DNA of 64,000 bases from Pseudonocardia sp. HH130630-07 (GTDB lineage Bacteria > Actinomycetota > Actinomycetes > Mycobacteriales > Pseudonocardiaceae): positions 3,844,001 to 3,908,000 of the forward strand of contig NZ_CP013854.1 of the NCBI RefSeq assembly GCF_001698125.1. The letters run 5' to 3'. Of this stretch, positions 54,927 to 63,041 are shown in pieces (within the stretch, counting starts at the first letter, position 1; every line of letters starts with the position of its first letter). Made by a program: the position numbers and the translations under genes. The notes under the pieces were generated by a model. That model searched no databases. It worked only from the letters and a program-made list of their open reading frames with translations, and was not told the DNA's origin.

Positions 54927-56367
54927 GCGGGGCCGCCCCGGCCCGGTCCGCGCGGGCGGCGTCGGCGAGCTCCTTGAGGCCGGGCACGTCGTCGCCCGCG
55001 GTCCAGGTCTCCGGCGCCCACACCCCGGACGCCTTCAGCGCCCGTCCGCAGTGCACGTAGCAGTCCTCGACGTCGACGAGGATCGCCAGCGGCGGCGGCC
55101 GGTGCGCCATCGGGTCGTCGTCCGCCGGGTCACCGGCCCACAGGGCCAGCACCTCCGGGTCCCGGGTGATCCGGGCCCGGCCGTGCACCCGCAGGACGTG
55201 CGTCGAGCGCGGCACGCAGAAGGTGAGACCGATGCCGTCGCGCTGCAGCAGGTTGCGCATGCTGTCGACACGCCGGTTCCCGGGCCGCTCCGCGACGGCG
55301 AGCCGGCGGCCGCCGTCGAGCACCCGGACGGCGCCGGGGACGTCCCCGCGCGGGGTCACGGTCACCGACCCGTCGGCGCCGGTGGTCCCGAGGAACACCA
55401 GCGGGGCCGCGGCGACGAACCGGGCGGCGGTCTCGTCGATCCGGTCGGTGGACTTGCCGGCGACCAGCGGGTGCGGCTCGGCCACGACCTCGCGCAGGTC
55501 GTCCTCGCTGTGCAGCTCCCCGGGCAGCTCCCCGGGCAGCTCCACGGGCGGTTCCCCGGCCGGGGACCCACTGCGCGGCGGTACCGGGTGGTGCCGTCCG
55601 GCGGGGACGACCATCGGGGTGCCCGAGACCGGGTCGGGGACCACCCGCGAGGCGAGCCGGAACACCCGCGACACCAGGTCCTCGGTCATCGTCTCCGACG
55701 GCGGGCCCTGCGCGACGATCGCGCCGTCGCGCATCGCGATGAGGTGGTCGGCGTAGCGGCAGGCCAGGTTGAGGTCGTGCAGGACGACCGCGACCGTCGT
55801 CCGGTCCGCCCGGTTGCGGTCGACGAGCAGGTCCAGCACCTCGACGGCGTGCGTCGTGTCCAGGAACGTCGTCGGCTCGTCGAGCAGCAGCACCCCGGTG
55901 TCCTGGGCGAGCACCATGGCGATCCACACCCGCTGACGCTGCCCGCCGGACAGCTCGTCCACCGGGCGGTCGGCGAGGTCCAGCACCCCGGTCGCCCGCA
56001 TCGCGGCGGCGACGGCCGCGTCGTCGGCGCCGTCGCTGCCGCCGAACCAGCCCTGGTGCGGCGACCGGCCGCGCTCGACGAGATCGGCCACGGTGATCCC
56101 GTCCGGCGCGACCGGGGACTGCGGCAGCAGCCCGAGCCGCTTCGCCAGCTCCCGCCCGCCGAACTCGCGCAGGTCGGTGCCGTCGAGCTCGACGTGCCCA
56201 CCGGCCGGGGCGATGATCCGGCCGAGACCGCGCAGCAGGGTGGACTTGCCGCAGGCGTTCGGCCCGACGATCGCGGTGATCCGGCCGGGCGGGAGCCGCA
56301 CGGTCAGGCCGTCGACGACCACCCGGTCGTCGTAGCGCAGGACGAGGTCCTCGGCGCCCAGGTTCAT
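54886..56367 (-). CDS. Siderophore ABC-transporter ATPase fused to a PNPOx-like split-barrel domain
   Basis: A 493-residue fusion. Residues 1-260 are a FecE/FepC-type ATPase: Walker A GPNACGKST, signature ELSGGQRQRVWIAM, Walker B LLLDEPTTFLDTTH and H-loop VVLHDLNLA. A Pro/Glu linker (near 275-290, repeat PGEL) leads to about 200 residues of the FMN-binding pyridoxamine-oxidase-like superfamily (FVAAAPLVFLGTTGADGSVTVTPRGD, RRVDSMRNLLQRDGIGLTFCVP, ILVDVEDCYVHCGRALKAS). ABC ATPases of this family usually end near 260-280 residues. The frame is unbroken. The extra domain could reduce ferric siderophore after import (inference). ATG overlaps the permease stop. Confidence 0.85.
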   Translation of the reverse strand: MNLGAEDLVLRYDDRVVVDGLTVRLPPGRITAIVGPNACGKSTLLRGLGRIIAPAGGHVELDGTDLREFGGRELAKRLGLLPQSPVAPDGITVADLVERGRSPHQGWFGGSDGADDAAVAAAMRATGVLDLADRPVDELSGGQRQRVWIAMVLAQDTGVLLLDEPTTFLDTTHAVEVLDLLVDRNRADRTTVAVVLHDLNLACRYADHLIAMRDGAIVAQGPPSETMTEDLVSRVFRLASRVVPDPVSGTPMVVPAGRHHPVPPRSGSPAGEPPVELPGELPGELHSEDDLREVVAEPHPLVAGKSTDRIDETAARFVAAAPLVFLGTTGADGSVTVTPRGDVPGAVRVLDGGRRLAVAERPGNRRVDSMRNLLQRDGIGLTFCVPRSTHVLRVHGRARITRDPEVLALWAGDPADDDPMAHRPPPLAILVDVEDCYVHCGRALKASGVWAPETWTAGDDVPGLKELADAARADRAGAAPLSAAAPPSPGGGS

Positions 56368-57464
56368 GTCGTTCCCCTCGTCCGGGCCCTGGCCAGCAGC
56401 CAGAGCAGGTAGGGCGCGCCGACCGCCCCGGTGATGACGCCGACCGGGAGCGCGACGTCGGCGACCAGGTAGCGGGCGACGAGGTCGGAGAGCAGCACCA
56501 GCAGCGCACCGATCCCGGCGGCGTGCGGGAGCGAGCCCGGGCCGGGCCCGGCGGCGCGGGTCGCGAGCGGCCCGCACACCAGGGCCACGAACGACACCGG
56601 GCCCGCGGCGGCGACGGCCGTCGCCACCAGCAGGACGCCGACGGCGATCAGCGCTAGCCGGGTCCGGGTGACCGGCAGGCCGAGCGCGGTGGCCGCGTCG
56701 TCGCCCAGCTCCAGCCGGGGCAGCGCCCTGGCCAGTACCAGTGCCAGCGGGACGAGCACCGCGCAGGCGATCGTCAGCGGCACTGTGCGCGACCAGTCGG
56801 CCTGGTTGACGCTGCCGGTCAGCCAGACCAGGTTCTCCTGCGCGCTGGTCAGCGACGCGCGGATCATCAGGAACGACACCAGCGCGATCAGCCCGGTCCC
56901 GATCCCGAGACCGACCAGCACGAACCGCACGCCGTGCAGCCCGTCGCGCCGGGTCAGGAGCAGGATCGCGGCCGTCGTCGCCACCGCGCCGAGCACCGCC
57001 GCGACCGACACCCCGGTCGCGGACAGGCCCAGCAGCACCGTCCCGGCGACGGCGGCGGCGCTGGCTCCCGCACTGATGCCGATGATGTCCGGGCTCGCGA
57101 GCCGGTTGCGCAGCATCCGCTGGAACAGCGCGCCGGCCAGCCCGAGCGCGGCACCGACGAGCGCGGCGGTGAGGGCGCGCGGCAGCCGCAGCCGCAGCAC
57201 GACCAGCTCGGTGCGCGGCGAGCCGAACCCGGTGAGCGCGGCGAGGACGTCCGTCGGCGGGACCGCCTGCGCCCCGACCGAGAGGGTGAGGACGAACGCG
57301 GCCAGCGCCGCGACGCCGATCCCCGCCCCGGAGAACAGCAGCCGCCTGCGGTGCCGGGCCCGCAGCACGCCGAGCACGGCGCTGCCGTCGGAGCCGGCGG
57401 TGCCGGCGGTGTCGGCGGTGCTGTCGCCGCCGGGATGCGCCGGGGCGCCCTGCTGCACGCTCAC
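56364..57464 (-). CDS. Iron-siderophore ABC permease, FecCD family (second permease)
   Basis: A 366-residue polytopic permease, about ten spans: LRLPRALTAALVGAALGLAGALFQRMLRNRLASPDIIGISAGASAAAVAG is the FecCD signature, with GLPVTRTRLALI and AGPVSFVALVCGPLATR further on. A Gly/Ala/Asp-rich N-terminal tail of about 35 residues precedes the first span. Its GTG start overlaps the stop of the other permease gene and its stop overlaps the ATPase start. Confidence 0.92.
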   Translation of the reverse strand: MSVQQGAPAHPGGDSTADTAGTAGSDGSAVLGVLRARHRRRLLFSGAGIGVAALAAFVLTLSVGAQAVPPTDVLAALTGFGSPRTELVVLRLRLPRALTAALVGAALGLAGALFQRMLRNRLASPDIIGISAGASAAAVAGTVLLGLSATGVSVAAVLGAVATTAAILLLTRRDGLHGVRFVLVGLGIGTGLIALVSFLMIRASLTSAQENLVWLTGSVNQADWSRTVPLTIACAVLVPLALVLARALPRLELGDDAATALGLPVTRTRLALIAVGVLLVATAVAAAGPVSFVALVCGPLATRAAGPGPGSLPHAAGIGALLVLLSDLVARYLVADVALPVGVITGAVGAPYLLWLLARARTRGTT

Positions 57465-58513
57465 CGGACGAACCTCCGCCGGCGCACCAGCGCTACGAAC
57501 AACGGGGCGCCGAGCACGGCCGTGACCACCCCGGCCTGCACCTCGGCGGGCGGCAGGACGATCCGGCCGACGACGTCGGCCAGCACCAGCAGCACCGGCC
57601 CGGCCAGCACGGCCAGCGGGAGCAGCGTGCGGTGGTCGGGCCCGGTCAGGGCGCGCAGCACGTGCGGGACGGCGAGCCCGAGGAACGCGATCGGGCCGGC
57701 CGCCGCCGTCGCCGCGCCGGCGAGCAGCACCAGCGCGGTCCCGCAGACCAGCCGGTCGACGCCGGGGCGGCGGCCGAAGGCGCGCGCGACGTCGTCGCCC
57801 AGCGCCAGCGCGTTCAGCCGGGGACCGCAGGACAGCGCCAGCACCAGCCCGGCCGCGACGAACGGGGCGGCCTGGGCGGCGATCGACAGGTCCCGGCCGG
57901 CGACCGAGCCGACCTGCCAGAACCGGTAGTCGTCGAACAGGTCCGGGCTGGTCAGCAGGAACACCGTGATGACCGAGCCGAGCCCCGCGGTGACCGCGGC
58001 CCCGGCCAGTGCCAGCGCCGCGGGGGACACGGTCCCGCTGCGCCCGATCCCGGCGACCCCGCCGACGACCAGCGCGGCCAGCGCCGCACCGAGGAACCCG
58101 AACCAGACGTAGCCGGTCAGCGTCGAGACCCCGAAGATCCCGATGCCGAGCACGACGGCCAGCGCCGCGCCGGTGTTCAGCCCGAGCAGCCCCGGCTCGG
58201 CGACCGGGTTGCGGGTCATGCCCTGGGCGAGCACCCCGGCGACCCCGAGCGCGGCGCCGGCGAGCAGCGCGACCACCGTGCGGGGCAGCCGCACGTCGGT
58301 GACCACGAGGCTCTCCGGGGTCACCGGGCCGGTGCCGGACAGGGCGTCGAGCACCGTGGCCGGCGCGAGCATCCCGGCGCCGACGAACAGGCTCGCCGCG
58401 ACCGCACCGGCGAGCAGCGCCACCAGTACGAGCGCGGTCCGCCGCACCCGCGACCGGCGGGCGGCCGCGGGCGGCGCGTCCGGGGCCGTCACCGGTGCGG
58501 GCGCGCTCGTCAC
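57461..58513 (-). CDS. Iron-siderophore ABC permease, FecCD family (first permease)
   Basis: A 350-residue FecCD-type permease: VRLPRTVVALLAGAALGVAGVLAQGMTRNPVAEPGLLGLNTGAALAVV, then GDDVARAFGRRPG and GPIAFLGLAVPHVLRALTGPDHR. With the other permease it makes a heterodimeric channel for ferric siderophore. GTG start at 58513 overlaps the stop of the binding-protein gene (GTGA). Confidence 0.92.
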   Translation of the reverse strand: MTSAPAPVTAPDAPPAAARRSRVRRTALVLVALLAGAVAASLFVGAGMLAPATVLDALSGTGPVTPESLVVTDVRLPRTVVALLAGAALGVAGVLAQGMTRNPVAEPGLLGLNTGAALAVVLGIGIFGVSTLTGYVWFGFLGAALAALVVGGVAGIGRSGTVSPAALALAGAAVTAGLGSVITVFLLTSPDLFDDYRFWQVGSVAGRDLSIAAQAAPFVAAGLVLALSCGPRLNALALGDDVARAFGRRPGVDRLVCGTALVLLAGAATAAAGPIAFLGLAVPHVLRALTGPDHRTLLPLAVLAGPVLLVLADVVGRIVLPPAEVQAGVVTAVLGAPLFVALVRRRRFVR

Positions 58514-59517
58514 GGGGCCTTCGCCGCCGCGTCCGCGAGCCGCGGGACGGTCCGCTCCAGCGCGAACGTCCAGCCCTGCACCGATGCCGCGGAGAACGCC
58601 TGCGAGACGTCCCGGTCCGACAGCAGCACCCCGCGGCCGTCGGCCACCGACGGGACCGCCTTCCACAGCGGGTCGTTCTCGATCTCGGTCGCGTCCTTGC
58701 CGATCGGCTGCATGACGGTGACGTCGGCGTCGAACAGGTTCATCCGCTCCCGCGAGATCGGCGTCGAGAAGCCTTCGGCGGGCAGCGCGGCGACCGTGGG
58801 GCTCAGGGTCATCCCCAGCTCGGTCAGGAACTCCATCCGGCCGGAGCCGTCGGCGTAGGCCGCGTACTCGCCGAGCGTGTTGCGGGCCCCCGAGACGACG
58901 GTCGCACCCTGCAGCTGCGGGTTGGCCTCCCGGGCACCGGCGAAGCGCTGCTCCAGCTCGGACTGCAGCCGGGCCGCCTCGGCGCCGCGGCCGAGCGCCG
59001 CCCCGACCGAGCGGAGCTGGTCGCGCCAGTCGGTCAGGTAGTTCTCCCCGCCGGCCGGGATGCCCACGACCGGCACCCCGAGCTGGGCGAGCCGGTCGTA
59101 GCGGTCCCGGTCACCGCTGGCCCGGGTGTCGAGGACGAGATCGGGCTCCAGCGCGGCGACCGCCTCCAGATCGACCTCCAGGGTGCCGAGGATCGTCGGC
59201 GGGGTGCGGTAGGTCTGCGGCACCCACGGGCCCAGCCCGTCGCCGCCGACCGCCAGCCAGTCCGCCGCGCCGACCGGCTCGACGCCGAGCGCGAGCGCGG
59301 TCTCGGCGTCGCTCCAGCCCAGCGCGACGACCCGCTGCGGCTGTTCCGGGACGGTGACGTCGCCGAACGCGGTCGGGATCGTCACCGGGAAGGCACCGTC
59401 CGCGGCGGGGGCCGCACCGGCGTCACCGGGGGCGGGACCGGCGGCCGTGCCGCATCCGGCGACGAGGGCGAGCGCCGCGGCGAGGGCGGCGAGCAGGGGC
59501 AGCGTCCGACGAGGCAC
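58510..59517 (-). CDS. Iron-siderophore ABC substrate-binding lipoprotein
   Basis: A 335-residue type III binding protein. Signal peptide with lipobox LVAGC (Cys at about residue 22), then FGDVTVPEQPQRVVALGWSDAETALALGVEPVG, LEAVAALEPDLVLDTR and a C-terminal lobe. It captures ferric siderophore outside the membrane for the two permeases. GTG start at 59517; an IdeR-like iron box lies 22 bases upstream. The window contains no siderophore synthesis genes, so the ligand may be a xenosiderophore. Confidence 0.9.
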   Translation of the reverse strand: MPRRTLPLLAALAAALALVAGCGTAAGPAPGDAGAAPAADGAFPVTIPTAFGDVTVPEQPQRVVALGWSDAETALALGVEPVGAADWLAVGGDGLGPWVPQTYRTPPTILGTLEVDLEAVAALEPDLVLDTRASGDRDRYDRLAQLGVPVVGIPAGGENYLTDWRDQLRSVGAALGRGAEAARLQSELEQRFAGAREANPQLQGATVVSGARNTLGEYAAYADGSGRMEFLTELGMTLSPTVAALPAEGFSTPISRERMNLFDADVTVMQPIGKDATEIENDPLWKAVPSVADGRGVLLSDRDVSQAFSAASVQGWTFALERTVPRLADAAAKAP

Positions 59518-59538
59518 GGAGTTCAGCCTTTCCGGTGA

Positions 59539-59557
59539 TCAGGTTTCGCTCACCTAA
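59539..59557 (-). promoter_or_regulatory. IdeR/DmdR-type iron box
   Basis: On the minus strand TTAGGTGAGCGAAACCTGA, an imperfect 19-bp palindrome close to the IdeR/DtxR consensus (TTAGGTTAG core and its mirror). Position just upstream of the iron-uptake operon start predicts repression in iron-replete cells. Confidence 0.8.
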
Positions 59558-59690
59558 CCAAAACGGGACGCCCGTACGGAAGGGGAGGTGGCGCTCGCCT
59601 CCGTCCGGATCGTGCGGAATGCCGGGCCGGGCCCCGCACCGTCACGACGGAGCCGCGCCAGGGCGGGCCCTGCGCGCGGCCGGCATCCGG

Positions 59691-59766
59691 TGGGGAGACC
59701 GGCCCCTGCGCCGGGGTGCCGGTGCGGCTGGGGAGACCGGCCCCTGCGCCGGGGTGCCGGTGCGGC
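59691..59766. repeat. Two exact tandem copies of a 38-bp GC-rich repeat
   Basis: TGGGGAGACCGGCCCCTGCG begins both copies (59691-59728 and 59729-59766). Each unit can fold through CCGGCCCC and GGGGTGCCGG. The repeat is in the gap between the iron operon promoter and the end of the LytR-type gene. Bases 59767-59837 hold further GC-rich inverted sequence but no gene. Confidence 0.9.
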
Positions 59767-59837
59767 GACCTGGCGGTGGTGCCCGGCGCGGGGCGCCGGC
59801 AGGCGCCCGGATCCCGGTGCTCCGGCACCGGCGGGTG

Positions 59838-62800
59838 TCAGTACTCGTCGGGGCGCAGGCCCTCGGCCGGGCCGAGGCCGTTGTTCGTCGTCCCGCCGGT
59901 CCCGGCCGCACCCTCCGCGGCGCCCTGCTCCTCCGGCGACGGGACGTCCGCGGCGCCGGTCTCGGCGCAGGACTCGGCGACCGACTGCGGTGCCGCCGAG
60001 GCGGGCTCCGGGGCCGCGGTCGCCGACGGGGTGGCCGACTCCGGGGTCTCCGACGACGGCGGGGCCTGCGAGGTCGGGGGCGCCGGGGCCGCGAGCGCGG
60101 GGTCCGGCGCGGGCGGCGGGTCGGCGATGGCGTCCTGGACGACCTCGCGCATGTACTCGGCGTCCGGGTCGGCGGTGACGAAGAAGCCGGTGTCGGAGTT
60201 CGGGTCCGGCAGCGACGGGTCGAACGCGACGCTCTCCAGCCGGAAGCCCTCGTCGGCGAGCACGGCGAGCGCAGGCAGCACCTGCTGCGGCATGTCCGTC
60301 GCGACGTTCTCCCTGGCCACCGCGGCGATGCTCTGGAACCGCCCGACCAGCTCGGTCGCGCTGGTCTCGGAGACGACGGCCTGGATCAGGCAGCGCTGCC
60401 GGCCCATCCGCTGGTAGTCGGTGCCGTCCCGGCGGGACCGGGCGAACCACAGCGCGTCCTCGCCGTTCAGGGTCTGGACCCCGGGCTGGATGTAGCGGTC
60501 CGGGGTCGTGTGCCTGCCGAACGCGGTGACACCGCCGACCGGGATCGGGTCGGCGCCGACGTTGACCGTGACCCCGCCGACCGCGTCGATCATCGACGAG
60601 AACCCGGCCATGTTGACCTCGAGGTAGTAGTCGATCGGCAGGCCGGTCATGTACGAGATCGTGGACTGCAGCAGGTTCAGGCCCGGTTCCTGCGTCGGGG
60701 TGGACGGGGCGATGTCCGGATGCTGCTCGCCGTAGGCGAAGACGCCGTTGAGCAGGTAGTCCCCGGACAGCGGCTGGGACGAGTCGTGGAAGCCGTCCGG
60801 GAACTCCTCGGCGGCCGGGGTACCGGGCGGGAACTCCGCGCGCTGGATGTTGCGCGGCAGGCTGAACAGGGTGGTCCGCCCGGACCGGGTGTCGATACTG
60901 GCGAGCATCATGGTGTCGGTCCGGGTGCCGGAGCGGTCCTCGCCGGCGTCGCTGCCCAGCAGCAGCACGTTCAGCCGCGGCTTGCCGAGCGCGTCCGCCG
61001 CCGAGGTCCCGCCGCCGCCCTGGAACAGCGAGTTCAGCAGGCCGCGCTGGGAGTTGAGCAGCTCGACGCCGTACCCGAACGGCACGGCGACCGCCAGGCA
61101 CAGCAATGCCGCCGTCCCGGTGCCGACGATCTTCTGGCCCAGCGGCAGGCCGCGTGGCCTGGCGAGTGCGTAGGTGCGGGCGACCTGCGCGATCCAGCCG
61201 ATGCCGCCCACGACCAGCGCGCCGGCGAGCACCGTCAGCGTGGTCGTGGACAGGAGGTTCTGCAGCAGCGTCGACCGGCGTACGACCAGGGCCAGCACCG
61301 CGACCGCGACGACGATCGCGACCAGGGTGCCGAGGATCAGCCCGCCGGTGCGCCGCCGGCGCAGGGCCAGGTGCCCGCTGCCGGGGAGCACGGTGGAGGC
61401 CGCGGTGAGACCGAGCGCCGCGCCGAGGGTGGCGCGTGCGGTGTCGGTCACCCGCCTGCGGGCGGACTGGGGGGGCCCCGGCTTCTTCCGCCCGTCCGCG
61501 GCGGGGCCGTCGCCGGCCGGGGACACCGTCGTCGCCGCGGCCGCGGCGGCCGCCACCGGGGTGTCACGGGGCGGCCGGGCGGGCGGGCGGCCACCGGGGC
61601 GGGCCGGACCGGCCGGCCCGGGGCCGCGCCGCGCGGCGTCGGGACGGCCGTCACCGCGGCCGGGCCGGTCCGGGCGCCCGGGCGCCGCGTCGGGACGGCC
61701 GGACCGGGACCGTCCGCCGGGTCCCGGGGGCTGGTCCTGCGGTGCGCCGGCGGGCCGGGGCGGCGGGGTGTCGCCCGGGGCGACCGGTGCCGCCGTCCAC
61801 GGGGACCGCGGATCCGGCGGGCCGGCGGCACCGGGCCGGGCCGGGTCGTCGGCACCGGACCGCGCCGGACGGCCGCCGGACGGACGGCCGGGCCGCCCGG
61901 ACGACGGCGCGCCGGAACCGGGCCGGGCCGGGCCGTCGGCGGGTGTGCCGGAATTGGGCCGGGCGGGGCCGTCGGCGGGCCCGGGGCGGCTCGGCACGTC
62001 CGCGGGTGCGCCCGGGCGGGCCGGGCGGTCGGCGGGGGCGCCGGGCCCGGGGCGGCCGGACGGTACGTCCGGGAGCGCGGACCGGCCCGGGCGGGCGGCC
62101 AGCCCGTCGGCGGGGGCGGGCGCACGGCCCGGGCCACCCCGCCGGTCCGGCGGTGCGCCCGGACCACCGGTCGCCGGTGCGGCGGTGCCGGCCGAGCGGC
62201 GCGGGACGACCGGCAGCTCGCCGCTCAGCCGGGCGGCGCGGCCGCGTTCCTCGGGTGGTGCGCCGGGCTCGGCGGCGCGGTGCCTGCGGCGTTCGGCCGC
62301 GGTGTCCGGACGGCCCGTCGTGCGCACCGTCTCCCCGATGCCCCGGGCGGCACCGAGCGAGCGGATGTCGGTGGGGCGGCTGTCGGTGTGCCCGCCGCGG
62401 CCGGCACCGAGCGGGGCGTGCGCCCCGCGCGACGCCGACCAGGCCGCGGCCCGCTCGGCCTCCGCCGCGGCGTCGCGTTCACGCCGGCGCAGCCAGGGCT
62501 CGTCCGCGGACTCGGGACCCGGGCCGTCGGGCCCGGGGGCACTGCCCGGCCGGCCGGCGGGGGCCGGACCACCGGGCCCGGACGGCGGTGGAACCGGTCG
62601 CCGCTCGGGCCCGGACCCGGGCGGGGGGTGCGCCGCCCGGCGGCGGTCGCCCGGCGCCCGCCCGGACGGCGGCGACGGTGCCCGGCCCTCGTCGGCGCCG
62701 CGGGACCGGCCGGCACGGGGCTGCCGGTCGTCGGCGGCACGGCGGGCTTCGCCGGGGCGGGCCGGAGGGTCGTCACGCAGCTGCGGCCGGTCGTCGCGCC

Positions 62801-62861
62801 GACGGGCGCCGCGCCGGGGTTCACGACCCGGTGGGGGGCCGTCGTGCGGTCGGTCGTCCAC
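59838..62861 (-). CDS. LytR-CpsA-Psr (LCP) family protein with a very long disordered N-terminus
   Basis: A 1,007-residue protein. Residues 1 to about 480 are a cytoplasmic, Pro/Arg/Gly/Ala-rich low-complexity region with repeats such as PADGPARPGSG. Three hydrophobic spans follow (about 500-610), then the extracellular LCP domain (about 625-890) with LNVLLLGSDAGEDRSGTRTDTMMLASI, FSLPRNI, YLEVNMAGFSSMIDAVGGVTVNV and ARSRRDGTDYQRMGRQRCLI carrying the Arg/Asp residues that bind polyprenyl pyrophosphate. LCP enzymes ligate arabinogalactan or teichoic-type polymers to peptidoglycan. A Pro/Ala/Ser tail ends the chain. GTG start at 62861. Confidence 0.9.
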   Translation of the reverse strand: MDDRPHDGPPPGREPRRGARRRDDRPQLRDDPPARPGEARRAADDRQPRAGRSRGADEGRAPSPPSGRAPGDRRRAAHPPPGSGPERRPVPPPSGPGGPAPAGRPGSAPGPDGPGPESADEPWLRRRERDAAAEAERAAAWSASRGAHAPLGAGRGGHTDSRPTDIRSLGAARGIGETVRTTGRPDTAAERRRHRAAEPGAPPEERGRAARLSGELPVVPRRSAGTAAPATGGPGAPPDRRGGPGRAPAPADGLAARPGRSALPDVPSGRPGPGAPADRPARPGAPADVPSRPGPADGPARPNSGTPADGPARPGSGAPSSGRPGRPSGGRPARSGADDPARPGAAGPPDPRSPWTAAPVAPGDTPPPRPAGAPQDQPPGPGGRSRSGRPDAAPGRPDRPGRGDGRPDAARRGPGPAGPARPGGRPPARPPRDTPVAAAAAAATTVSPAGDGPAADGRKKPGPPQSARRRVTDTARATLGAALGLTAASTVLPGSGHLALRRRRTGGLILGTLVAIVVAVAVLALVVRRSTLLQNLLSTTTLTVLAGALVVGGIGWIAQVARTYALARPRGLPLGQKIVGTGTAALLCLAVAVPFGYGVELLNSQRGLLNSLFQGGGGTSAADALGKPRLNVLLLGSDAGEDRSGTRTDTMMLASIDTRSGRTTLFSLPRNIQRAEFPPGTPAAEEFPDGFHDSSQPLSGDYLLNGVFAYGEQHPDIAPSTPTQEPGLNLLQSTISYMTGLPIDYYLEVNMAGFSSMIDAVGGVTVNVGADPIPVGGVTAFGRHTTPDRYIQPGVQTLNGEDALWFARSRRDGTDYQRMGRQRCLIQAVVSETSATELVGRFQSIAAVARENVATDMPQQVLPALAVLADEGFRLESVAFDPSLPDPNSDTGFFVTADPDAEYMREVVQDAIADPPPAPDPALAAPAPPTSQAPPSSETPESATPSATAAPEPASAAPQSVAESCAETGAADVPSPEEQGAAEGAAGTGGTTNNGLGPAEGLRPDEY

Positions 62862-63007
62862 CGGGCACCCCCTCCACAGATCGGCTCACGGACCGGCACC
62901 GCCGGGTGCCCCGTGTCGCTCGTCGGAGCGGGCACGGCGCGTGCGGGCGCCACACCGCTCCGGCGCTCGGGAAACCCAACAGTACTTGCCGTGGCCGTGC
63001 CCGGGGT

Positions 63008-63035
63008 GGCCGCCCACCCGGCCGGGTGGACGGCC
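63008..63035. terminator. Hairpin downstream of the right-edge lipoprotein gene
   Basis: GGCCGCCCACCC (63008-63019) and GGGTGGACGGCC (63024-63035) pair with one mismatch around GGCC, 7 bases past the stop codon on the minus strand. Confidence 0.65.
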
Positions 63036-63041
63036 GCGGCG

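Noticed and set aside
54886..56367. ABC ATPase and split-barrel domain as two genes joined by a sequencing error
   Set aside because: The frame is continuous, the linker is a plausible Pro/Glu segment, and no in-frame start with a ribosome site is evident at the domain boundary.
61480..62870. Repetitive GC-rich stretch as a CRISPR array or DNA satellite
   Set aside because: The repeats are irregular and explained by Pro/Gly/Ala/Arg repeats in the translated LCP N-terminus; there are no uniform repeats with unique spacers.
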